Shown one piece after another: positions 29,096 to 40,217 of a stretch of DNA of 64,000 nucleotides; position 1 is the stretch's first letter; each line of letters begins with the position of its first letter. The DNA is from Pseudomonadota bacterium (GTDB lineage Bacteria; Pseudomonadota; Alphaproteobacteria; Rhizobiales; Beijerinckiaceae). Below the pieces are notes generated by a model. That model saw nothing but the letters and a program-made list of their open reading frames with translations. It ran no database searches and was not told the origin of the DNA. Made by a program: the position numbers and the translations under genes. The stretch spans positions 62,001 to 126,000 of the forward strand of contig JAIUNR010000001.1 in the NCBI GenBank assembly GCA_020161575.1. The letters run 5' to 3'.

Positions 29096-30160
29096 TCAGC
29101 CTTTCGCGAAATCGCGGGCACGTGCAACCACACCGTCGATTTCGTCGGCATGGGTTTCGAAGGAGGTCACGAAGCGCAAGATCACCTCATCGGGCGCCAC
29201 GGCGTTTTCCGGTGCGAGCGAGGTTTCCGACCAATCGTAGCACTTCACGCCTTGCGCGGTGAGATATCCCCACATCGCGCGCGGCATGATGGGGAAGACC
29301 TCGTTGATCTGCTGCGCCCAACCGAGCCGGATACCGGGAATGCCGGTGAGGCCATCCGCGAGGCGCCTGGCCATCGCATTGGCGTGGCTCGCCAGTTCGC
29401 GCCAATGATCCTGATCGAGGAAGGCTTCGAATTGTGCCGCGATCAGCCGCTGCTTCGAGAGGGTCTGGCCGCCGCGCTTGCGGCGAAAACGAAAATCCTC
29501 CGCCAGTGTCCGGTCAAAGAAGATCACCGCCTCCGCCATCAGGCAGCCGTTCTTGGTGCCGCCGAGCGAGAGGACATCGACACCCGATTTCCAGGTCATT
29601 TCCGCGGGCGAACAGCCCTGCGCGATCAGGGCATTCGAGAACCGGGCGCCATCCATGTGCAGCTTCAGCCCGTGCGGACGGATCGCGGCCGACAGCGCCG
29701 CGATTTCCTGCGGGGAATAGGCAAGGCCGAATTCCGTTCCCTGTGCGATGGAAAGCCCCTTGATCGGCGGACGGCGCGTGCCGCCGGGTTCCGCCTCGAA
29801 ATGTGCGTGCACGGCTTCCGGCGTGATCTTGCCGCCGATGCCGGGCAGGCCGACGATTTTCGCGCCGCCCATGAAGAATTCCGGCGCACCGCATTCATCG
29901 TCGATCACATGGCTTTCGCGATGCGTGATCAGCGTGCCCCAGGGCGGGCAGATGGCGGCGGCGGCGAGCGCATTCGCCGCGGTGCCGGTGGTCACCAGAA
30001 ATACATCGAGGTCGCATTCGAAAAAGCCGCGCAGCTGCTTTTCTACCCGCTCGGTCCAGGCATCAGCACCGTAGGAGCCGGCATGGCCGGCATTCGCCTT
30101 GACGATCGCATCGAGGATCTTGGGGCTCGCGCCCACGGTATTGTCGGAGAGAAAGTACAT
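29096..30160 (-). CDS. ltaE: Low-specificity L-threonine aldolase
   Basis: The 354-residue PLP enzyme splits L-threonine or allo-threonine to glycine and acetaldehyde. The fold-type I motifs are visible: SDNTVGASP at the start, VTTGTAANALA (cofactor phosphate), KLHMDGARFSNAL (Asp contacting PLP) and the Schiff-base lysine Lys203 in LSLGGTKNG. ATG 30160 (MYFLSDNT) gives family length; the frame extends upstream over the neighbouring gene without similarity. It is 17 bases downstream of the esterase gene on the same strand. Confidence 0.91.
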   Translation of the reverse strand: MYFLSDNTVGASPKILDAIVKANAGHAGSYGADAWTERVEKQLRGFFECDLDVFLVTTGTAANALAAAAICPPWGTLITHRESHVIDDECGAPEFFMGGAKIVGLPGIGGKITPEAVHAHFEAEPGGTRRPPIKGLSIAQGTEFGLAYSPQEIAALSAAIRPHGLKLHMDGARFSNALIAQGCSPAEMTWKSGVDVLSLGGTKNGCLMAEAVIFFDRTLAEDFRFRRKRGGQTLSKQRLIAAQFEAFLDQDHWRELASHANAMARRLADGLTGIPGIRLGWAQQINEVFPIMPRAMWGYLTAQGVKCYDWSETSLAPENAVAPDEVILRFVTSFETHADEIDGVVARARDFAKG

Positions 30161-30177
30161 CGTGGTTCCGGTAAGGG

Positions 30178-31191
30178 TCAGGAGAGGGCTTGCGCGAGCA
30201 AGGGCAAGAAACGGTCCATCCGGTAGTCGATGTCGGAATGGTCGTCGTCGAATTCCTCGTAAAGGTGAGGCACCTTGGCGGCCTCGAGTTTGCGCACGAA
30301 ACGGCGCATGCCGTAATGGATGCGGAACTGGTCGCGCCAGCCGCAATCGAGGTAGAGGAGCTTCAGGCCGCGCAGGGCATCGAAGCGGTTCTCGACCATG
30401 TTCACGGGATCATGGCGCTGCCAATTGCCCCAGCGGAGAGGGTCGAGTTCGCCGGTATGCGGATCGCCGGGCAGGCGGATGCCGAGATAGGCAGAGGGGT
30501 CCGGGTCGTATTCCGCCGCCATGCACAGGATCATCATCGCGGTGCGCTCAGCCGGGCTCGGCTTCGTCTTGGCCTCGAAGGCCTTGATGAACGCCTCGAT
30601 CGAATAGTCATAGGGTTTGAGCACATCGAGCGTGGTGTAATAATCGGGCAGATAGCAGATCTCGAAACACATATCGGCGGAATTGATCGCGGCGGCGGAC
30701 CAGATATCCGGGCGCTCCATCGCATGCCAGGCGGCGCCATAACCGCCCGAGGATTTGCCGAAGCAACCCCGTTTGCCTTCGCCGCCGCAATTGTAGGTTT
30801 TCTCCACGAAGGGAACGACTTCATCGATGATGAAATCAGCATAGCGACCCAGCGCCGCGGAGTTGATGTATTGGTTGCCCCGCAGCCGCGTCGCACAATC
30901 GGGGAAGGCGACGATGACTGGCGGCATCGCGCCCTCGCCGATCAATCGGTCGAGGCGCTCGGGGACGTTCTCCCCAACGGATCTGAAGCTGACATGCGAA
31001 AGCCCGGAACCGTAGAAGCCCACCATGTCGACCAGAAGCGGCAACCGGGTGCCGCCATTCCAGCCGGGCGGCGTATAGATCGGCAATTCGCGCCGCGTCG
31101 GATCACCTTGCGGATTGCCGAGGAGGAGGCGTGAATCAAGAACGGGGCGGTGAATTTCGCCCTGAGGGTAGGTGCGATCATGGCGGCGCAT
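30178..31191 (-). CDS. Esterase D-like alpha/beta hydrolase (putative esterase family)
   Basis: The 337-residue protein fits the PF00756 esterase group: LPLLVDMVGFYGSG oxyanion region, nucleophile Ser in CFGKSSGGYGA (GxSxG), likely acid Asp in LDCGWRDQF and His in EFDDDHSDIDYR. It probably cleaves short acyl esters; the substrate is unknown. No signal peptide is visible, which argues against an extracellular feruloyl or mycolyl esterase. It begins the two-gene unit with ltaE. Confidence 0.82.
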   Translation of the reverse strand: MRRHDRTYPQGEIHRPVLDSRLLLGNPQGDPTRRELPIYTPPGWNGGTRLPLLVDMVGFYGSGLSHVSFRSVGENVPERLDRLIGEGAMPPVIVAFPDCATRLRGNQYINSAALGRYADFIIDEVVPFVEKTYNCGGEGKRGCFGKSSGGYGAAWHAMERPDIWSAAAINSADMCFEICYLPDYYTTLDVLKPYDYSIEAFIKAFEAKTKPSPAERTAMMILCMAAEYDPDPSAYLGIRLPGDPHTGELDPLRWGNWQRHDPVNMVENRFDALRGLKLLYLDCGWRDQFRIHYGMRRFVRKLEAAKVPHLYEEFDDDHSDIDYRMDRFLPLLAQALS

Positions 31192-31609
31192 GGCCGAATT
31201 CCCTGTGAACTTGCCTTATCGTGCATAGCCCAGGCCTCGATGCAACCGCCAAGCGGGAACTGGCGTCGCGATGTGCTACTTTTTGTCATATGCGCTGCAA
31301 CAAATTTGAGCGGCGCGATAACCTATTGTAAAACATGATTTATTGCGAAGAAGGTGCGATCGCGCTCTGTTTGCTTCTGCTTATTTTTTGTGCAATTGGA
31401 ATTTTATTGCCTATTTGAGCGCCAGTTGCGCAATAAAGCGATCAAAAAATGACTTGGCGGGCTTGTCTGTTGCCGGGATTTCTGGTTATCTCGCCAATAG
31501 GACAGCGTTGCTGACCTACCGACGCCGGAAGGCGCGGTTTCGATCCTGATCACCCCAGCCCGCCGGAAGTCCGGACGGGCTTTCTTCACGCCACCCCAGG
31601 GAGGGGACG
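31192..31609. other. 418-base intergenic region upstream of gltB
   Basis: This is one of the most AT-rich stretches in the window, especially 31270-31460. It must hold the promoters of the esterase gene and of gltB. I found no convincing sigma-54 -24/-12 pair and no NtrC-type dyad. One GC-rich hairpin sits at its downstream end (31557-31581). No coding signal is evident. Confidence 0.55.
31557..31581 (+). repeat. Hairpin in the gltB leader
   Basis: AGCCCG-CCGG (31557-31566) pairs with CCGG-(A)-CGGGCT (31571-31581) around an AAGT loop: ten pairs with one bulged A, then TTCTTC. It ends 28 bases before the gltB start, so it could be an attenuator or simply a leader hairpin. Confidence 0.55.
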
Positions 31610-34600
31610 ATGACCACGAGAGAGAAGCAATTCGAGGCCGCAACGCAACGCCAGATGGCGACGCGTGCCGCCACGAAACGCCTCGATAGTGGTCAGAACC
31701 GAAAAACACGCACGATGATCATGCGCGATCCCGGTCTGCCGGCGGCGGAAGGTCTTTATGATCCGCGCAATGAAAAGGATTCCTGCGGCATCGGCTTTGT
31801 CGCCGATATCAAGAACCGCAAGAGCCACAAGATCGTCGAGCATGGCCTCAAGATCCTCGAGAATCTCGAGCATCGCGGCGCGGTCGGCGCGGACCCGAAG
31901 GCGGGCGATGGCTGTGGCATGCTTGTGCAGATTCCGCATCGCTTCTTCTTCGAGGAATGCGCGCGGCTCGGTTTCACCCTGCCGGGGCCGGGGCACTATG
32001 CGGTCGGTCAATATTTTCTCCCGCGCGACGAGGCGGCGCGCAGCCGCATCGAGACCATCATCGAGCAGACGATCGTCGCCGAAGGGCAGAGCGTGCTCGG
32101 CTGGCGCGATGTGCCGGTGGACAATTTCGATCTCGGCGAGAGCGTGAAGCCGACGGAGCCTGTGCATCGGCAGGTCTTCATCGGTCGTGCCGCGGATATC
32201 CCGGATGAGGAGAGCTTCGAGCGCCGCCTGTTCATCCTGCGCAAGGTCGTCTCCCATGCGCTCTATGAGAGCACGGAACGCTCCAAGGCGGATTATTACC
32301 CGGTCTCGGTTTCCTGCCGCACCGTGACCTACAAGGGCATGCTGCTGGCGACCCAGCTCGGCGGTTATTTCAAGGATCTCACCGATCCTCGCTTCGAGAG
32401 CGCGCTCGCGCTCGTGCATCAGCGCTTCTCGACCAACACCTTTCCGACCTGGCAGCTTGCCCACCCCTATCGCATGGTGGCGCATAACGGCGAGATCAAC
32501 ACGCTGCGCGGCAACGTCAACTGGATGGCGGCCCGGCAGGCGAGCGTGGACAGCGAACTCTACGGCATCGAGATCGGCAAGCTCTGGCCGATTTCCTTCG
32601 AGGGGCAATCGGATACCGCTTGTTTCGACAACGCGCTCGAATTCCTCGTGCGCGGCGGCTATTCGCTTGCCCACGCGGTGATGATGCTCGTGCCGGAAGC
32701 CTGGGCCGGCAATCCGCTGATGGATGAGCACCGCCGCGCCTTCTATGAGTATCACGCGGCGCTGATGGAACCATGGGACGGGCCGGCGGCGATCGCCTTC
32801 ACCGATGGCTGCCAGATCGGCGGCACGCTCGACCGCAACGGGCTGCGTCCCTCGCGCTATTACGTGACGAAGGACGATCTCGTCGTCATGGCCTCCGAAA
32901 TGGGCGTCCTGCCCTTCCCGGAGGACCAGATCGTGCGCAAATGGCGGCTCCAGCCGGGCAAGATGCTGCTGATCGATCTCGTGCAGGGGCGCATCATCTC
33001 CGATGACGAGGTGAAGGAGCAGCTTGCACAGGCCAATCCCTACAAGGAATGGCTGCAACGCTCGCAGATCGTGCTGGAGGATCTACGCCCCGTGGAGCCG
33101 CGCGCCTCGCGCACGGATGTCTCGCTGCTCGATCGCCAGCAGGCCTTCGGCTACACGCAGGAGGACACGAAGCTCCTGATGGCGCCGATGGCGGTGACCG
33201 GGCAGGAGGCTGTCGGTTCGATGGGCACGGATACGCCTCCTTCCGTGCTCTCGGACAAGGCGAAGCTGCTCTATACCTATTTCAAGCAGAACTTTGCGCA
33301 GGTGACCAATCCGCCGATCGACCCGATCCGCGAGGAACTGGTGATGAGCCTCGTCTCCTTCATCGGGCCACGGCCGAACCTGTTCGATCTCGAAGGCAAT
33401 GCGCGCAAGAAGCGCCTTGAGGTGCGCCAGCCGATCCTCACCAACGAGGATCTCGAGAAGATCCGCTGCATCGGCCATTTCGAGGACCGTTTCGACACCA
33501 AGACGCTCGATATCACCTATCCCGTCCAGCAGGGCGCGAAGGGCATGGAAGCGGCGGTCAAGCTGCTTTGCGACCGTGCGGAAGCCGCCGTGCATGGCGG
33601 CTACAACATCATCATCCTCTCCGACCGCATGGTCGGGCCGGATCGTATTCCCGTGCCGGCTTTGCTCGCCACGGCGGCGGTGCATCACCACCTCATCCGC
33701 AAGGGTCTGCGCACTTCGGTCGGCCTTGTGGTGGAAACCGGCGAAGCGCGCGAGGTGCACCATTTCGCCTGCCTCGCCGGCTATGGCGCGGAGGCGATCA
33801 ACCCCTATCTCGCCTTCGAGACGCTCGTCGCCATGAAGGCGGATATGGAGTTCCCCGAAGAGGTGGACGAGGCGGAAATCGTCAAGCGCTTCATCAAGGC
33901 CATCGACAAGGGGCTGCTCAAGGTCATGTCCAAGATGGGCATCTCGACCTACCAGAGCTATTGCGGCGCGCAGATTTTCGACGCGATCGGCCTCAAGGCG
34001 GAGTTCATCGAGAAGTATTTCTTCGGCACCTCGACCTCGATCGAAGGCGCCGGCCTCGCGGAAATTGCCGAGGAGAGTGTCCACCGCCATACCGAGGCTT
34101 TCGGCAAATCGCCGGTGCTGCGGAACTTCCTCGAAGTCGGTGGTGAGTACAATCTCCGCCAGCGCGGCGAGGACCATGTCTGGACCTCTGACGCGGTGGC
34201 GGATCTCCAGCATGCCGTTCGCCTCAATGCGAAGGAGCGCTTTGCCGCCTATTCGCAGCGGATCGACGGCGATGAGAACCGGCTGACGACCATCCGCGGT
34301 CTTTTCCGCATCCGCGAGGCGGGGGAAGCGGGGCGCAAGCCCGTCGCGCTCGATCAGGTCGAGCCCGCCAGCGAGATCGTCAAGCGTTTCGCCACCGGCG
34401 CCATGTCCTTCGGGTCGATCAGCCGTGAGGCACACGAGACCATCGCGCGGGCGATGAATGCCATCGGCGGCAAGTCGAATACGGGCGAGGGTGGTGAGGA
34501 GGCATCGCGCTTCGAACCCCTGCCGGATGGATCGGTCAATCCGCGCCGCTCGGCGATCAAGCAGGTGGCGTCTGGGCGTTTCGGCGTGACGACGGAATAT

Positions 34601-36367
34601 CTCGTCAATGCCGATGTCATGCAGATCAAGGTCGCGCAGGGCGCCAAGCCCGGCGAGGGCGGCCAGCTTCCTGGTCACAAGGTTGACGCGACCATCGCCA
34701 AGGTCCGGCATTCGACGCCGGGGGTGGGGCTTATCTCGCCGCCGCCGCACCATGACATCTATTCGATCGAGGATCTCGCCCAGCTGATCTTCGATCTCAA
34801 GAACGTCAATCCGGCGGCGGATGTCTCGGTGAAACTCGTCTCGGAGGTGGGTGTCGGCACGGTCGCGGCCGGTGTCGCCAAGGCGCGTGCCGACCACATC
34901 ACGATCTCGGGCTACGAGGGGGGGACGGGCGCTTCACCGCTCACCTCGATCAAGCATGCCGGCAGCCCGTGGGAGATGGGGCTCGCGGAAGCGCAGCAGG
35001 TTCTCGTGCGCAACCATCTGCGTGGGCGCATCGCGCTTCAGGTTGATGGCGGGTTGCGCACCGGGCGCGATGTGCTGATCGGGGCGCTGCTCGGGGCCGA
35101 TGAGTTCGGGTTCTCCACCGCGCCGCTGATCGCCGCCGGCTGCATCATGATGCGCAAATGCCATCTCAACACCTGCCCCGTCGGTGTCGCGACGCAGGAC
35201 CCCGTCCTGCGCAAGCGCTTCAAGGGGCAGCCCGAGCACGTGATCAACTTCTTCTTCTTCGTGGCGGAGGAAGTGCGCGCCCTGCTGGCGGGGATGGGCT
35301 TCACGAAGCTCGAGGATGTGATCGGCCGCACGGAATTGCTCGATATGCGCGAGGGGATCGAGCATTGGAAGGCCAGGGGGCTCGATCTTTCGAAGCTTCT
35401 CACCAAGCCCGATGTGCCGGCGCATATCGCCAGGAAACATGCGGAGCGTCAGCAGCACCCGATCGATACCGTTCTCGATCTGAAGCTGATCGAGCAGGCG
35501 AAGGATGCGCTGGAAACCGGCGCGCCGGTTGTGATCGAAAGCACGATCCGCTCCGCCGACCGCTCGACCGGCGCCATGCTCTCGGGCGAGATCGCGCGGC
35601 GCTACGGTCATGCGGGCCTGCCGGACGACACGATCCATGTGAAGCTCACCGGCACGGCGGGCCAGAGCTTCGGCGCGTGGGTATCGAGCGGCGTGACGCT
35701 CGAACTTGTCGGCGAGGCCAATGATTATGTCGGCAAGGGACTTTCGGGCGGCAAGCTGATCATCCGCCCGGCGGAGAATGCCGCGATCGTGCCGGAGAAA
35801 TCCATCATCGTCGGCAATACGGTGCTTTATGGCGCGATTTCCGGCGAATGCTATTTCCGCGGCGTCGCGGGCGAGCGCTTCGCCGTGCGCAATTCCGGCG
35901 CGATCGCGGTGGTGGAAGGCACGGGCGATCACGGTTGTGAATACATGACCGGCGGCGTGGTGGTGGTGATCGGCGAAACCGGGCGCAATTTCGCGGCCGG
36001 CATGTCGGGCGGCGTGGCCTATGTCCTCGACGAGGACCGCACCTTCCGTTCGCGCTGCAACCTCTCGATGGTCGATCTCGAGCCGGTCGAGGAGGAGGAG
36101 GTTCTCCTCGAACGTGATTACCATCACGGTGGCGATCTCGAGTTCAAGGGCCGCATCGACATCATGGGCGACATGTCGCGCCATGACGAGGAGCGTCTGC
36201 ACCAGTTGATTGCGAACCATGCCCGCTACACGGGCTCGGCGCGCGCGCGGCATATCCTCGACCATTGGGCGGAGTTCCGCACGAAATTCGTGAAGGTGAT
36301 GCCGGTGGAGTATCGACGGGCCATTCGCGAGATGGAAAAGGCGCGCCAGCTTCAGGCGGCGGAATGA
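31610..36367 (+). CDS. gltB: Glutamate synthase (NADPH) large subunit
   Basis: The 1585-residue protein uses ammonia from glutamine to turn 2-oxoglutarate into glutamate. Domains in order: a 58-residue propeptide; class II amidotransferase starting at the catalytic Cys59 (DSCGIGF); central domain; FMN-binding TIM barrel ([23 protein letters not shown]); the [3Fe-4S] cluster motif [16 protein letters not shown]; and a C-terminal beta-helix domain ([21 protein letters not shown]). Length is in the family range of about 1500-1600. GAGGGGACG precedes ATG 31610. gltD follows with a GST gene between. Confidence 0.97.
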   Translation: MTTREKQFEAATQRQMATRAATKRLDSGQNRKTRTMIMRDPGLPAAEGLYDPRNEKDSCGIGFVADIKNRKSHKIVEHGLKILENLEHRGAVGADPKAGDGCGMLVQIPHRFFFEECARLGFTLPGPGHYAVGQYFLPRDEAARSRIETIIEQTIVAEGQSVLGWRDVPVDNFDLGESVKPTEPVHRQVFIGRAADIPDEESFERRLFILRKVVSHALYESTERSKADYYPVSVSCRTVTYKGMLLATQLGGYFKDLTDPRFESALALVHQRFSTNTFPTWQLAHPYRMVAHNGEINTLRGNVNWMAARQASVDSELYGIEIGKLWPISFEGQSDTACFDNALEFLVRGGYSLAHAVMMLVPEAWAGNPLMDEHRRAFYEYHAALMEPWDGPAAIAFTDGCQIGGTLDRNGLRPSRYYVTKDDLVVMASEMGVLPFPEDQIVRKWRLQPGKMLLIDLVQGRIISDDEVKEQLAQANPYKEWLQRSQIVLEDLRPVEPRASRTDVSLLDRQQAFGYTQEDTKLLMAPMAVTGQEAVGSMGTDTPPSVLSDKAKLLYTYFKQNFAQVTNPPIDPIREELVMSLVSFIGPRPNLFDLEGNARKKRLEVRQPILTNEDLEKIRCIGHFEDRFDTKTLDITYPVQQGAKGMEAAVKLLCDRAEAAVHGGYNIIILSDRMVGPDRIPVPALLATAAVHHHLIRKGLRTSVGLVVETGEAREVHHFACLAGYGAEAINPYLAFETLVAMKADMEFPEEVDEAEIVKRFIKAIDKGLLKVMSKMGISTYQSYCGAQIFDAIGLKAEFIEKYFFGTSTSIEGAGLAEIAEESVHRHTEAFGKSPVLRNFLEVGGEYNLRQRGEDHVWTSDAVADLQHAVRLNAKERFAAYSQRIDGDENRLTTIRGLFRIREAGEAGRKPVALDQVEPASEIVKRFATGAMSFGSISREAHETIARAMNAIGGKSNTGEGGEEASRFEPLPDGSVNPRRSAIKQVASGRFGVTTEYLVNADVMQIKVAQGAKPGEGGQLPGHKVDATIAKVRHSTPGVGLISPPPHHDIYSIEDLAQLIFDLKNVNPAADVSVKLVSEVGVGTVAAGVAKARADHITISGYEGGTGASPLTSIKHAGSPWEMGLAEAQQVLVRNHLRGRIALQVDGGLRTGRDVLIGALLGADEFGFSTAPLIAAGCIMMRKCHLNTCPVGVATQDPVLRKRFKGQPEHVINFFFFVAEEVRALLAGMGFTKLEDVIGRTELLDMREGIEHWKARGLDLSKLLTKPDVPAHIARKHAERQQHPIDTVLDLKLIEQAKDALETGAPVVIESTIRSADRSTGAMLSGEIARRYGHAGLPDDTIHVKLTGTAGQSFGAWVSSGVTLELVGEANDYVGKGLSGGKLIIRPAENAAIVPEKSIIVGNTVLYGAISGECYFRGVAGERFAVRNSGAIAVVEGTGDHGCEYMTGGVVVVIGETGRNFAAGMSGGVAYVLDEDRTFRSRCNLSMVDLEPVEEEEVLLERDYHHGGDLEFKGRIDIMGDMSRHDEERLHQLIANHARYTGSARARHILDHWAEFRTKFVKVMPVEYRRAIREMEKARQLQAAE

Positions 36368-36475
36368 GGCCGATAGGCGCCGTGCTTCCCCACGAGGCAT
36401 AGTGCAGCGGCATCGGCATGAGACAGCGCGGGCGGGCCGCGCCGTTTCCCCTCACCCCCATTGATGGAGAGATCC

Positions 36476-37072
36476 ATGCGGATCTACGGAGACTTGAACT
36501 CGGGCAATTGCCTGAAGGTGAAATACGCGGCCGACTTCCTCGGTCTTTCCTATGATTTCGTGCCGGTCGATATCTCGAAAGGGGAGGCCCGTACGCCGGA
36601 ATTCCTCGCCATGAGCGATATGGCACAGGTGCCGGTGGTCGCGCTTGATGACGGCCGCTTCCTTGCGCAATCCAACGCGATCCTGCGCTATCTCGCGCGT
36701 GGCACCGCGCTTCTGCCGGAAGACCCCTATCTCCAGGCGAAGATCGACGAACTCCTGTTCTGGGAGCAATACAGCCACGAACCCTATATCGCGGTCCTGC
36801 GGTTTCATATGGTGTATCTTGGCAAGCCTTCCGAGACGCGCGATCCCGAGAAGGTGAAGCGCGGCGAGGCGGCGCTGGACCTGATGGAAAAGCGGCTCTC
36901 GGACCGCCAGTTCTTGGTCGGCGAGGCGCTGACGGTCGCGGATATCGCGCTTCTCGCCTATACCCGGCTCGCCCATGAGGGTGGGTTCGATCTTTCGTCG
37001 CGGCCGGCACTTTCGGCCTGGATTTCACGTTGCGAGCGGTTGCTCGCCTTGCCGCCGGCCAAGGGCCGCTGA
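36476..37072 (+). CDS. Glutathione S-transferase family protein
   Basis: The 198-residue protein has an N-terminal thioredoxin-like GST domain ([23 protein letters not shown], cis-Pro in [11 protein letters not shown], glutathione-binding [10 protein letters not shown]) and an all-helical C-terminal domain with [20 protein letters not shown]. The Ser/Asn at the start of the first helix (LNSGNCLK) resembles beta/theta-type enzymes; a cysteine also lies there. The substrate is unknown. ATG 36476 has GGAGA about 9 bases upstream. It sits between gltB (108 bases before) and gltD (10 bases after), so it is likely in the glt operon. Confidence 0.9.
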   Translation: MRIYGDLNSGNCLKVKYAADFLGLSYDFVPVDISKGEARTPEFLAMSDMAQVPVVALDDGRFLAQSNAILRYLARGTALLPEDPYLQAKIDELLFWEQYSHEPYIAVLRFHMVYLGKPSETRDPEKVKRGEAALDLMEKRLSDRQFLVGEALTVADIALLAYTRLAHEGGFDLSSRPALSAWISRCERLLALPPAKGR

Positions 37073-37082
37073 GGAGGATCCA

Positions 37083-38504
37083 ATGGGCAAGGTCACAGGT
37101 TTTCTCGAAATCGATCGTCGCGAGCAGAAGTATCAGACCGCTTCCGATCGCATACGGCACTTCCGCGAGTTCACGCTGCCGCTTTCCGAAACGGATGTGC
37201 GCGAGCAGGCCGCGCGCTGCATGGATTGCGGCATTCCCTATTGCCACGGGCCCAATGGCTGCCCGGTGCATAACCAGATCCCCGATTGGAACGATCTCGT
37301 CTGGCAGGATGATTGGCGCCTCGCGCTCGATAACCTGCATTCGACCAATAATTTCCCGGAATTCACCGGGCGCATCTGCCCCGCGCCCTGCGAGGAGGCG
37401 TGCACGCTCAACCTCGAGAATGTGCCGGTGACGATCAAGACGATCGAGCAGGCCATTGCCGACAAGGGCTGGCAGAATGGCTGGATCCGCCCCGAGGCGC
37501 CGGAAAAACTCACCGGCAAGCGTGTTGCGGTTGTCGGATCAGGCCCGGCTGGTCTCGCTGCTGCCCAGCAGCTCGCCCGCGCCGGTCATGAGGTGCACGT
37601 CTTCGAGCGCGAGCCCAAAGCCGGCGGATTGCTGCGCTACGGTATCCCCGACTTCAAGATGGAAAAGCACCATATCGACCGCCGTGTTGCACAGATGACG
37701 GCCGAGGGCGTGACGTTCCATTATGGGGTCGAGATCGGGCGGACGAAACCCGTCTCGGACCTGAAGCGCGATTTCGACGCCGTGCTTCTGGCGGGGGGCG
37801 CCGAAGCGCCGCGCGATCCCGGCCTGCCGGGGCAGGAGCTCGACGGTGTGCATTTCGCCATGCCTTATCTGGTGCAATCCAACCGCCGGGTTGGCGGGGA
37901 GGGCGAGCCCGAAACCCCCATCCTTGCGAATGGCAAGAATGTCGTGGTGATTGGAGGCGGGGATACGGCTTCGGATTGCGTCGGCACCGCATTCCGGCAG
38001 GGTGCTCTATCGGTGACGCAGCTTGATATCCGCCCGCGTCCGCCGGAGATGGAGGACAAGCTCATCATTTGGCCCTACTGGCCCACGAAGTTCCGGACCT
38101 CCTCTTCGCAGGCCGAGGGCGCCGATCGCGAGTTCCAGGCCGCCACCCTAGGACTTGTCGGCAAGAATGGTCAGGTCTCCGGCGTGCGCTGCGCGCGGGT
38201 CGACGAGAAACGCCAGCCGATCGCCGGCACGGAATTCGTGCTCAAGGCGGATCTCGTCTTTCTTGCCATCGGGTTCGCGGGGCCGATCAAGGCCGGTATG
38301 GTCGAGCAATCCGGTGCGCCGCTTGATCGGCGTGGCAATGTTGACGCCAATGAGCAGGATTATCGCGCCGGCGGCGGCAAGCTCTTCACCGCCGGCGATA
38401 TGCGGCGCGGCCAGAGCCTTGTTGTCTGGGCGATCCGGGAGGGGCGCCAGGCCGCGCATGCGATTGATATGTTCCTCATGGGAACGAGCGCCTTGCCGCG
38501 GTGA
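37083..38504 (+). CDS. gltD: Glutamate synthase (NADPH) small subunit
   Basis: The 473-residue flavoprotein passes electrons from NADPH to GltB. The N-terminus holds the cysteine clusters for two [4Fe-4S] centres ([19 protein letters not shown] and [12 protein letters not shown]). An FAD-binding [17 protein letters not shown] motif and an NADPH-binding [16 protein letters not shown] motif follow. The final segment has [30 protein letters not shown] lies just before ATG 37083. Length fits the family. Confidence 0.97.
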   Translation: MGKVTGFLEIDRREQKYQTASDRIRHFREFTLPLSETDVREQAARCMDCGIPYCHGPNGCPVHNQIPDWNDLVWQDDWRLALDNLHSTNNFPEFTGRICPAPCEEACTLNLENVPVTIKTIEQAIADKGWQNGWIRPEAPEKLTGKRVAVVGSGPAGLAAAQQLARAGHEVHVFEREPKAGGLLRYGIPDFKMEKHHIDRRVAQMTAEGVTFHYGVEIGRTKPVSDLKRDFDAVLLAGGAEAPRDPGLPGQELDGVHFAMPYLVQSNRRVGGEGEPETPILANGKNVVVIGGGDTASDCVGTAFRQGALSVTQLDIRPRPPEMEDKLIIWPYWPTKFRTSSSQAEGADREFQAATLGLVGKNGQVSGVRCARVDEKRQPIAGTEFVLKADLVFLAIGFAGPIKAGMVEQSGAPLDRRGNVDANEQDYRAGGGKLFTAGDMRRGQSLVVWAIREGRQAAHAIDMFLMGTSALPR

Positions 38505-38505
38505 T

Positions 38506-38535
38506 AAAAAAGCCGGGCCCGCGAGGAGCCCGGCT
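38506..38535 (-). terminator. Intrinsic terminator of the HU gene
   Basis: On the minus strand AGCCGGGC (38535-38528) pairs with GCCCGGCT (38518-38511) and runs into T6. On the plus strand only two Ts follow, so it mainly serves the HU gene, though gltD ends right beside it. Confidence 0.8.
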
Positions 38536-38559
38536 TCCCGATACTGAGATAGGCGAGGC

Positions 38560-38811
38560 TTAGCCGCCGACCTTGAGGACCAACGAGGTCTTCGCCGGTA
38601 CGTTGATTTCCTTGCCGGTGCGCGGATTGCGGCCCTTGCGCGCCGGGCGGGTCACGGCCTTGAAGCGACCGAGATCGGGCAGGGTGGCATAGCCTTCCTT
38701 GGCCTGCGCCGTGGCGACAGAAGCATAGGCACGGGCGATACGGTCAGCCTCGGCCTTGGTGATGTCTGCGGCCTTCGCAAGGGCATCGATGAATTCAGCT
38801 TGAGTGGCCAT
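38560..38811 (-). CDS. HU-family DNA-binding protein
   Basis: The 83-residue protein is a histone-like HU/IHF family member that bends and compacts DNA: two N-terminal helices ([28 protein letters not shown]) and the saddle with [24 protein letters not shown], carrying the proline-tipped DNA-binding arm ([10 protein letters not shown]). It is a little shorter than typical HU (about 90) and the second helix region is divergent, as in alphaproteobacterial paralogues. ATG 38811 opens the family homology. A long leader precedes it. Confidence 0.92.
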   Translation of the reverse strand: MATQAEFIDALAKAADITKAEADRIARAYASVATAQAKEGYATLPDLGRFKAVTRPARKGRNPRTGKEINVPAKTSLVLKVGG

Positions 38812-39158
38812 GTTTAAGCGTCCCTGTTCTGGATGAGCATCTTTTCGAGGCCCACCGCGCTTTGGTTGGTTTTTTCGCGACAGGGCGGATACCCACCCGT
38901 TGCCACGCGCGGACATTATCAGCCGGATCAGCTTCGGCTAGACGGCGGGAAGACCTAACCTTCCTCTTTTGTCAAAAAACTGTGAGTTTCACGCGCGAGG
39001 GACTACCCATGCGTGCAAGTTTAGCCGGGCTGTGGATCAATTCCGGCGGTTTTTGGCTGATTTTATCCAATATTAGTCGATTTTCATGCGTTGATTCGAT
39101 CAAGGCCGGGCGACTCGTGGCGAACCACCAGGCCTCGATCAGAAAAGCGGGATCCGTC
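38812..39158 (-). promoter_or_regulatory. 347-base region upstream of the HU gene
   Basis: A perfect TTGACA (-35 type) lies on the minus strand at 38975-38970, about 160 bases before the HU start, but the -10 position (about 38952-38947) is weak. A small hairpin GCCGAAGC/GATCCGGC-like is near 38920-38938. The segment 39000-39150 is AT-rich near the asd 3' end and shows nothing else I can name. Confidence 0.45.
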
Positions 39159-40193
39159 TCAGGCCGCTTTCTGCTTCGGCGTCAGCAGGGAGCGATTGAT
39201 CAGGCATTCCGCGATCTGGATCGCGTTAAGCGCGGCGCCCTTGCGCAGGTTATCCGAAACGCACCAGAAATTGAGGCCGTTCTCGATCGTGGCATCTTCG
39301 CGGATACGCGAAATATAGGTCGCATCCTCGCCCGCCGCCTCGTGGGGGGTGATGTAGCCACCATCCTCGCGCTTGTCGATGACGAGCACGCCCGGCGCCT
39401 GGCGCAGGATCTCGCGCGCTTCGTCCGCCGTGACCGGCTTGTCGAACTCGACATTGACCGCTTCGGAATGGCCGATGAAAACCGGTACGCGCACGCAGGT
39501 CGCCGTGAGCTTGATCTTCGGATCGAGGATCTTCTTCGTCTCGGCCATCATCTTCCACTCTTCCTTCGTATACCCGTCCTCCATGAAGACATCGATATGC
39601 GGGATGAGGTTGAAGGCGATGCGCTTGGTGAATTTCTTCGTCGTCACATCCTTGGCCGAGAAGATGGCGCGGGATTGATCGAACAACTCATCCATCCCGT
39701 CCTTGCCGGCGCCCGACACGGATTGATAGGTTGAGACGACCACGCGCTTGATGCCGAATGCATCGTGCAGGGGTTTCAACGCCACGACCAGCTGCGCTGT
39801 CGAGCAGTTCGGATTCGCGATGATGTTCTTCTTCGAAAAGCCGCGCACGGCGTCGGCATTCACTTCCGGCACGATCAGCGGGACATCCTGATCATAGCGC
39901 CAGGCGGAAGAGTTATCGATCACGACACAACCCTGCGCGCCGATCTTCGGGGACCATTCCTTCGAGATGGAGCCGCCGGCGGACATCAGGCAGATATCCG
40001 TGTCCGAGAAATCGTAATGGTCGAGCACCTTCACCTTCAGCGTCTTGTCGCCGAAGGATACTTCCTGCCCGAGCGAGCGCTGCGAGGCCAGTGCGACAAC
40101 CTCGCTCACCGGAAAGGCGCGCTCAGCGAGGATATCAAGCATTTCCCGGCCCACATTGCCCGTGGCGCCTGCGATTGCGACCTTGTAACCCAT
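39159..40193 (-). CDS. asd: Aspartate-semialdehyde dehydrogenase
   Basis: The 344-residue enzyme reduces beta-aspartyl phosphate to aspartate semialdehyde, the branch point to lysine/diaminopimelate, threonine, methionine and isoleucine. It has the NADP-binding GATGNVGREML motif (9-19) and catalytic Cys130 in NPNCSTAQLV, with the active-site His region further on (FVGHSE-like IGHSEAVNVEF). Length is normal. The 5' side carries a threonine- and lysine-rich leader peptide and GC-rich competing hairpins, which suggests attenuation by aspartate-family amino acids. Confidence 0.96.
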   Translation of the reverse strand: MGYKVAIAGATGNVGREMLDILAERAFPVSEVVALASQRSLGQEVSFGDKTLKVKVLDHYDFSDTDICLMSAGGSISKEWSPKIGAQGCVVIDNSSAWRYDQDVPLIVPEVNADAVRGFSKKNIIANPNCSTAQLVVALKPLHDAFGIKRVVVSTYQSVSGAGKDGMDELFDQSRAIFSAKDVTTKKFTKRIAFNLIPHIDVFMEDGYTKEEWKMMAETKKILDPKIKLTATCVRVPVFIGHSEAVNVEFDKPVTADEAREILRQAPGVLVIDKREDGGYITPHEAAGEDATYISRIREDATIENGLNFWCVSDNLRKGAALNAIQIAECLINRSLLTPKQKAA

Positions 40194-40217
40194 GATAATG
40201 ATCCCGTTCTGATCTTT

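Noticed and set aside
31300..31430. Sigma-54 (-24/-12) promoter before gltB
   Set aside because: The nearest candidate, TGGAATTTTATTGCC, has nine instead of ten bases between GG and GC and lacks consensus elsewhere.
33083..34897. 604-codon minus-strand ORF inside gltB
   Set aside because: Antisense shadow of gltB with His/Arg/Asp-rich translation typical of such frames.
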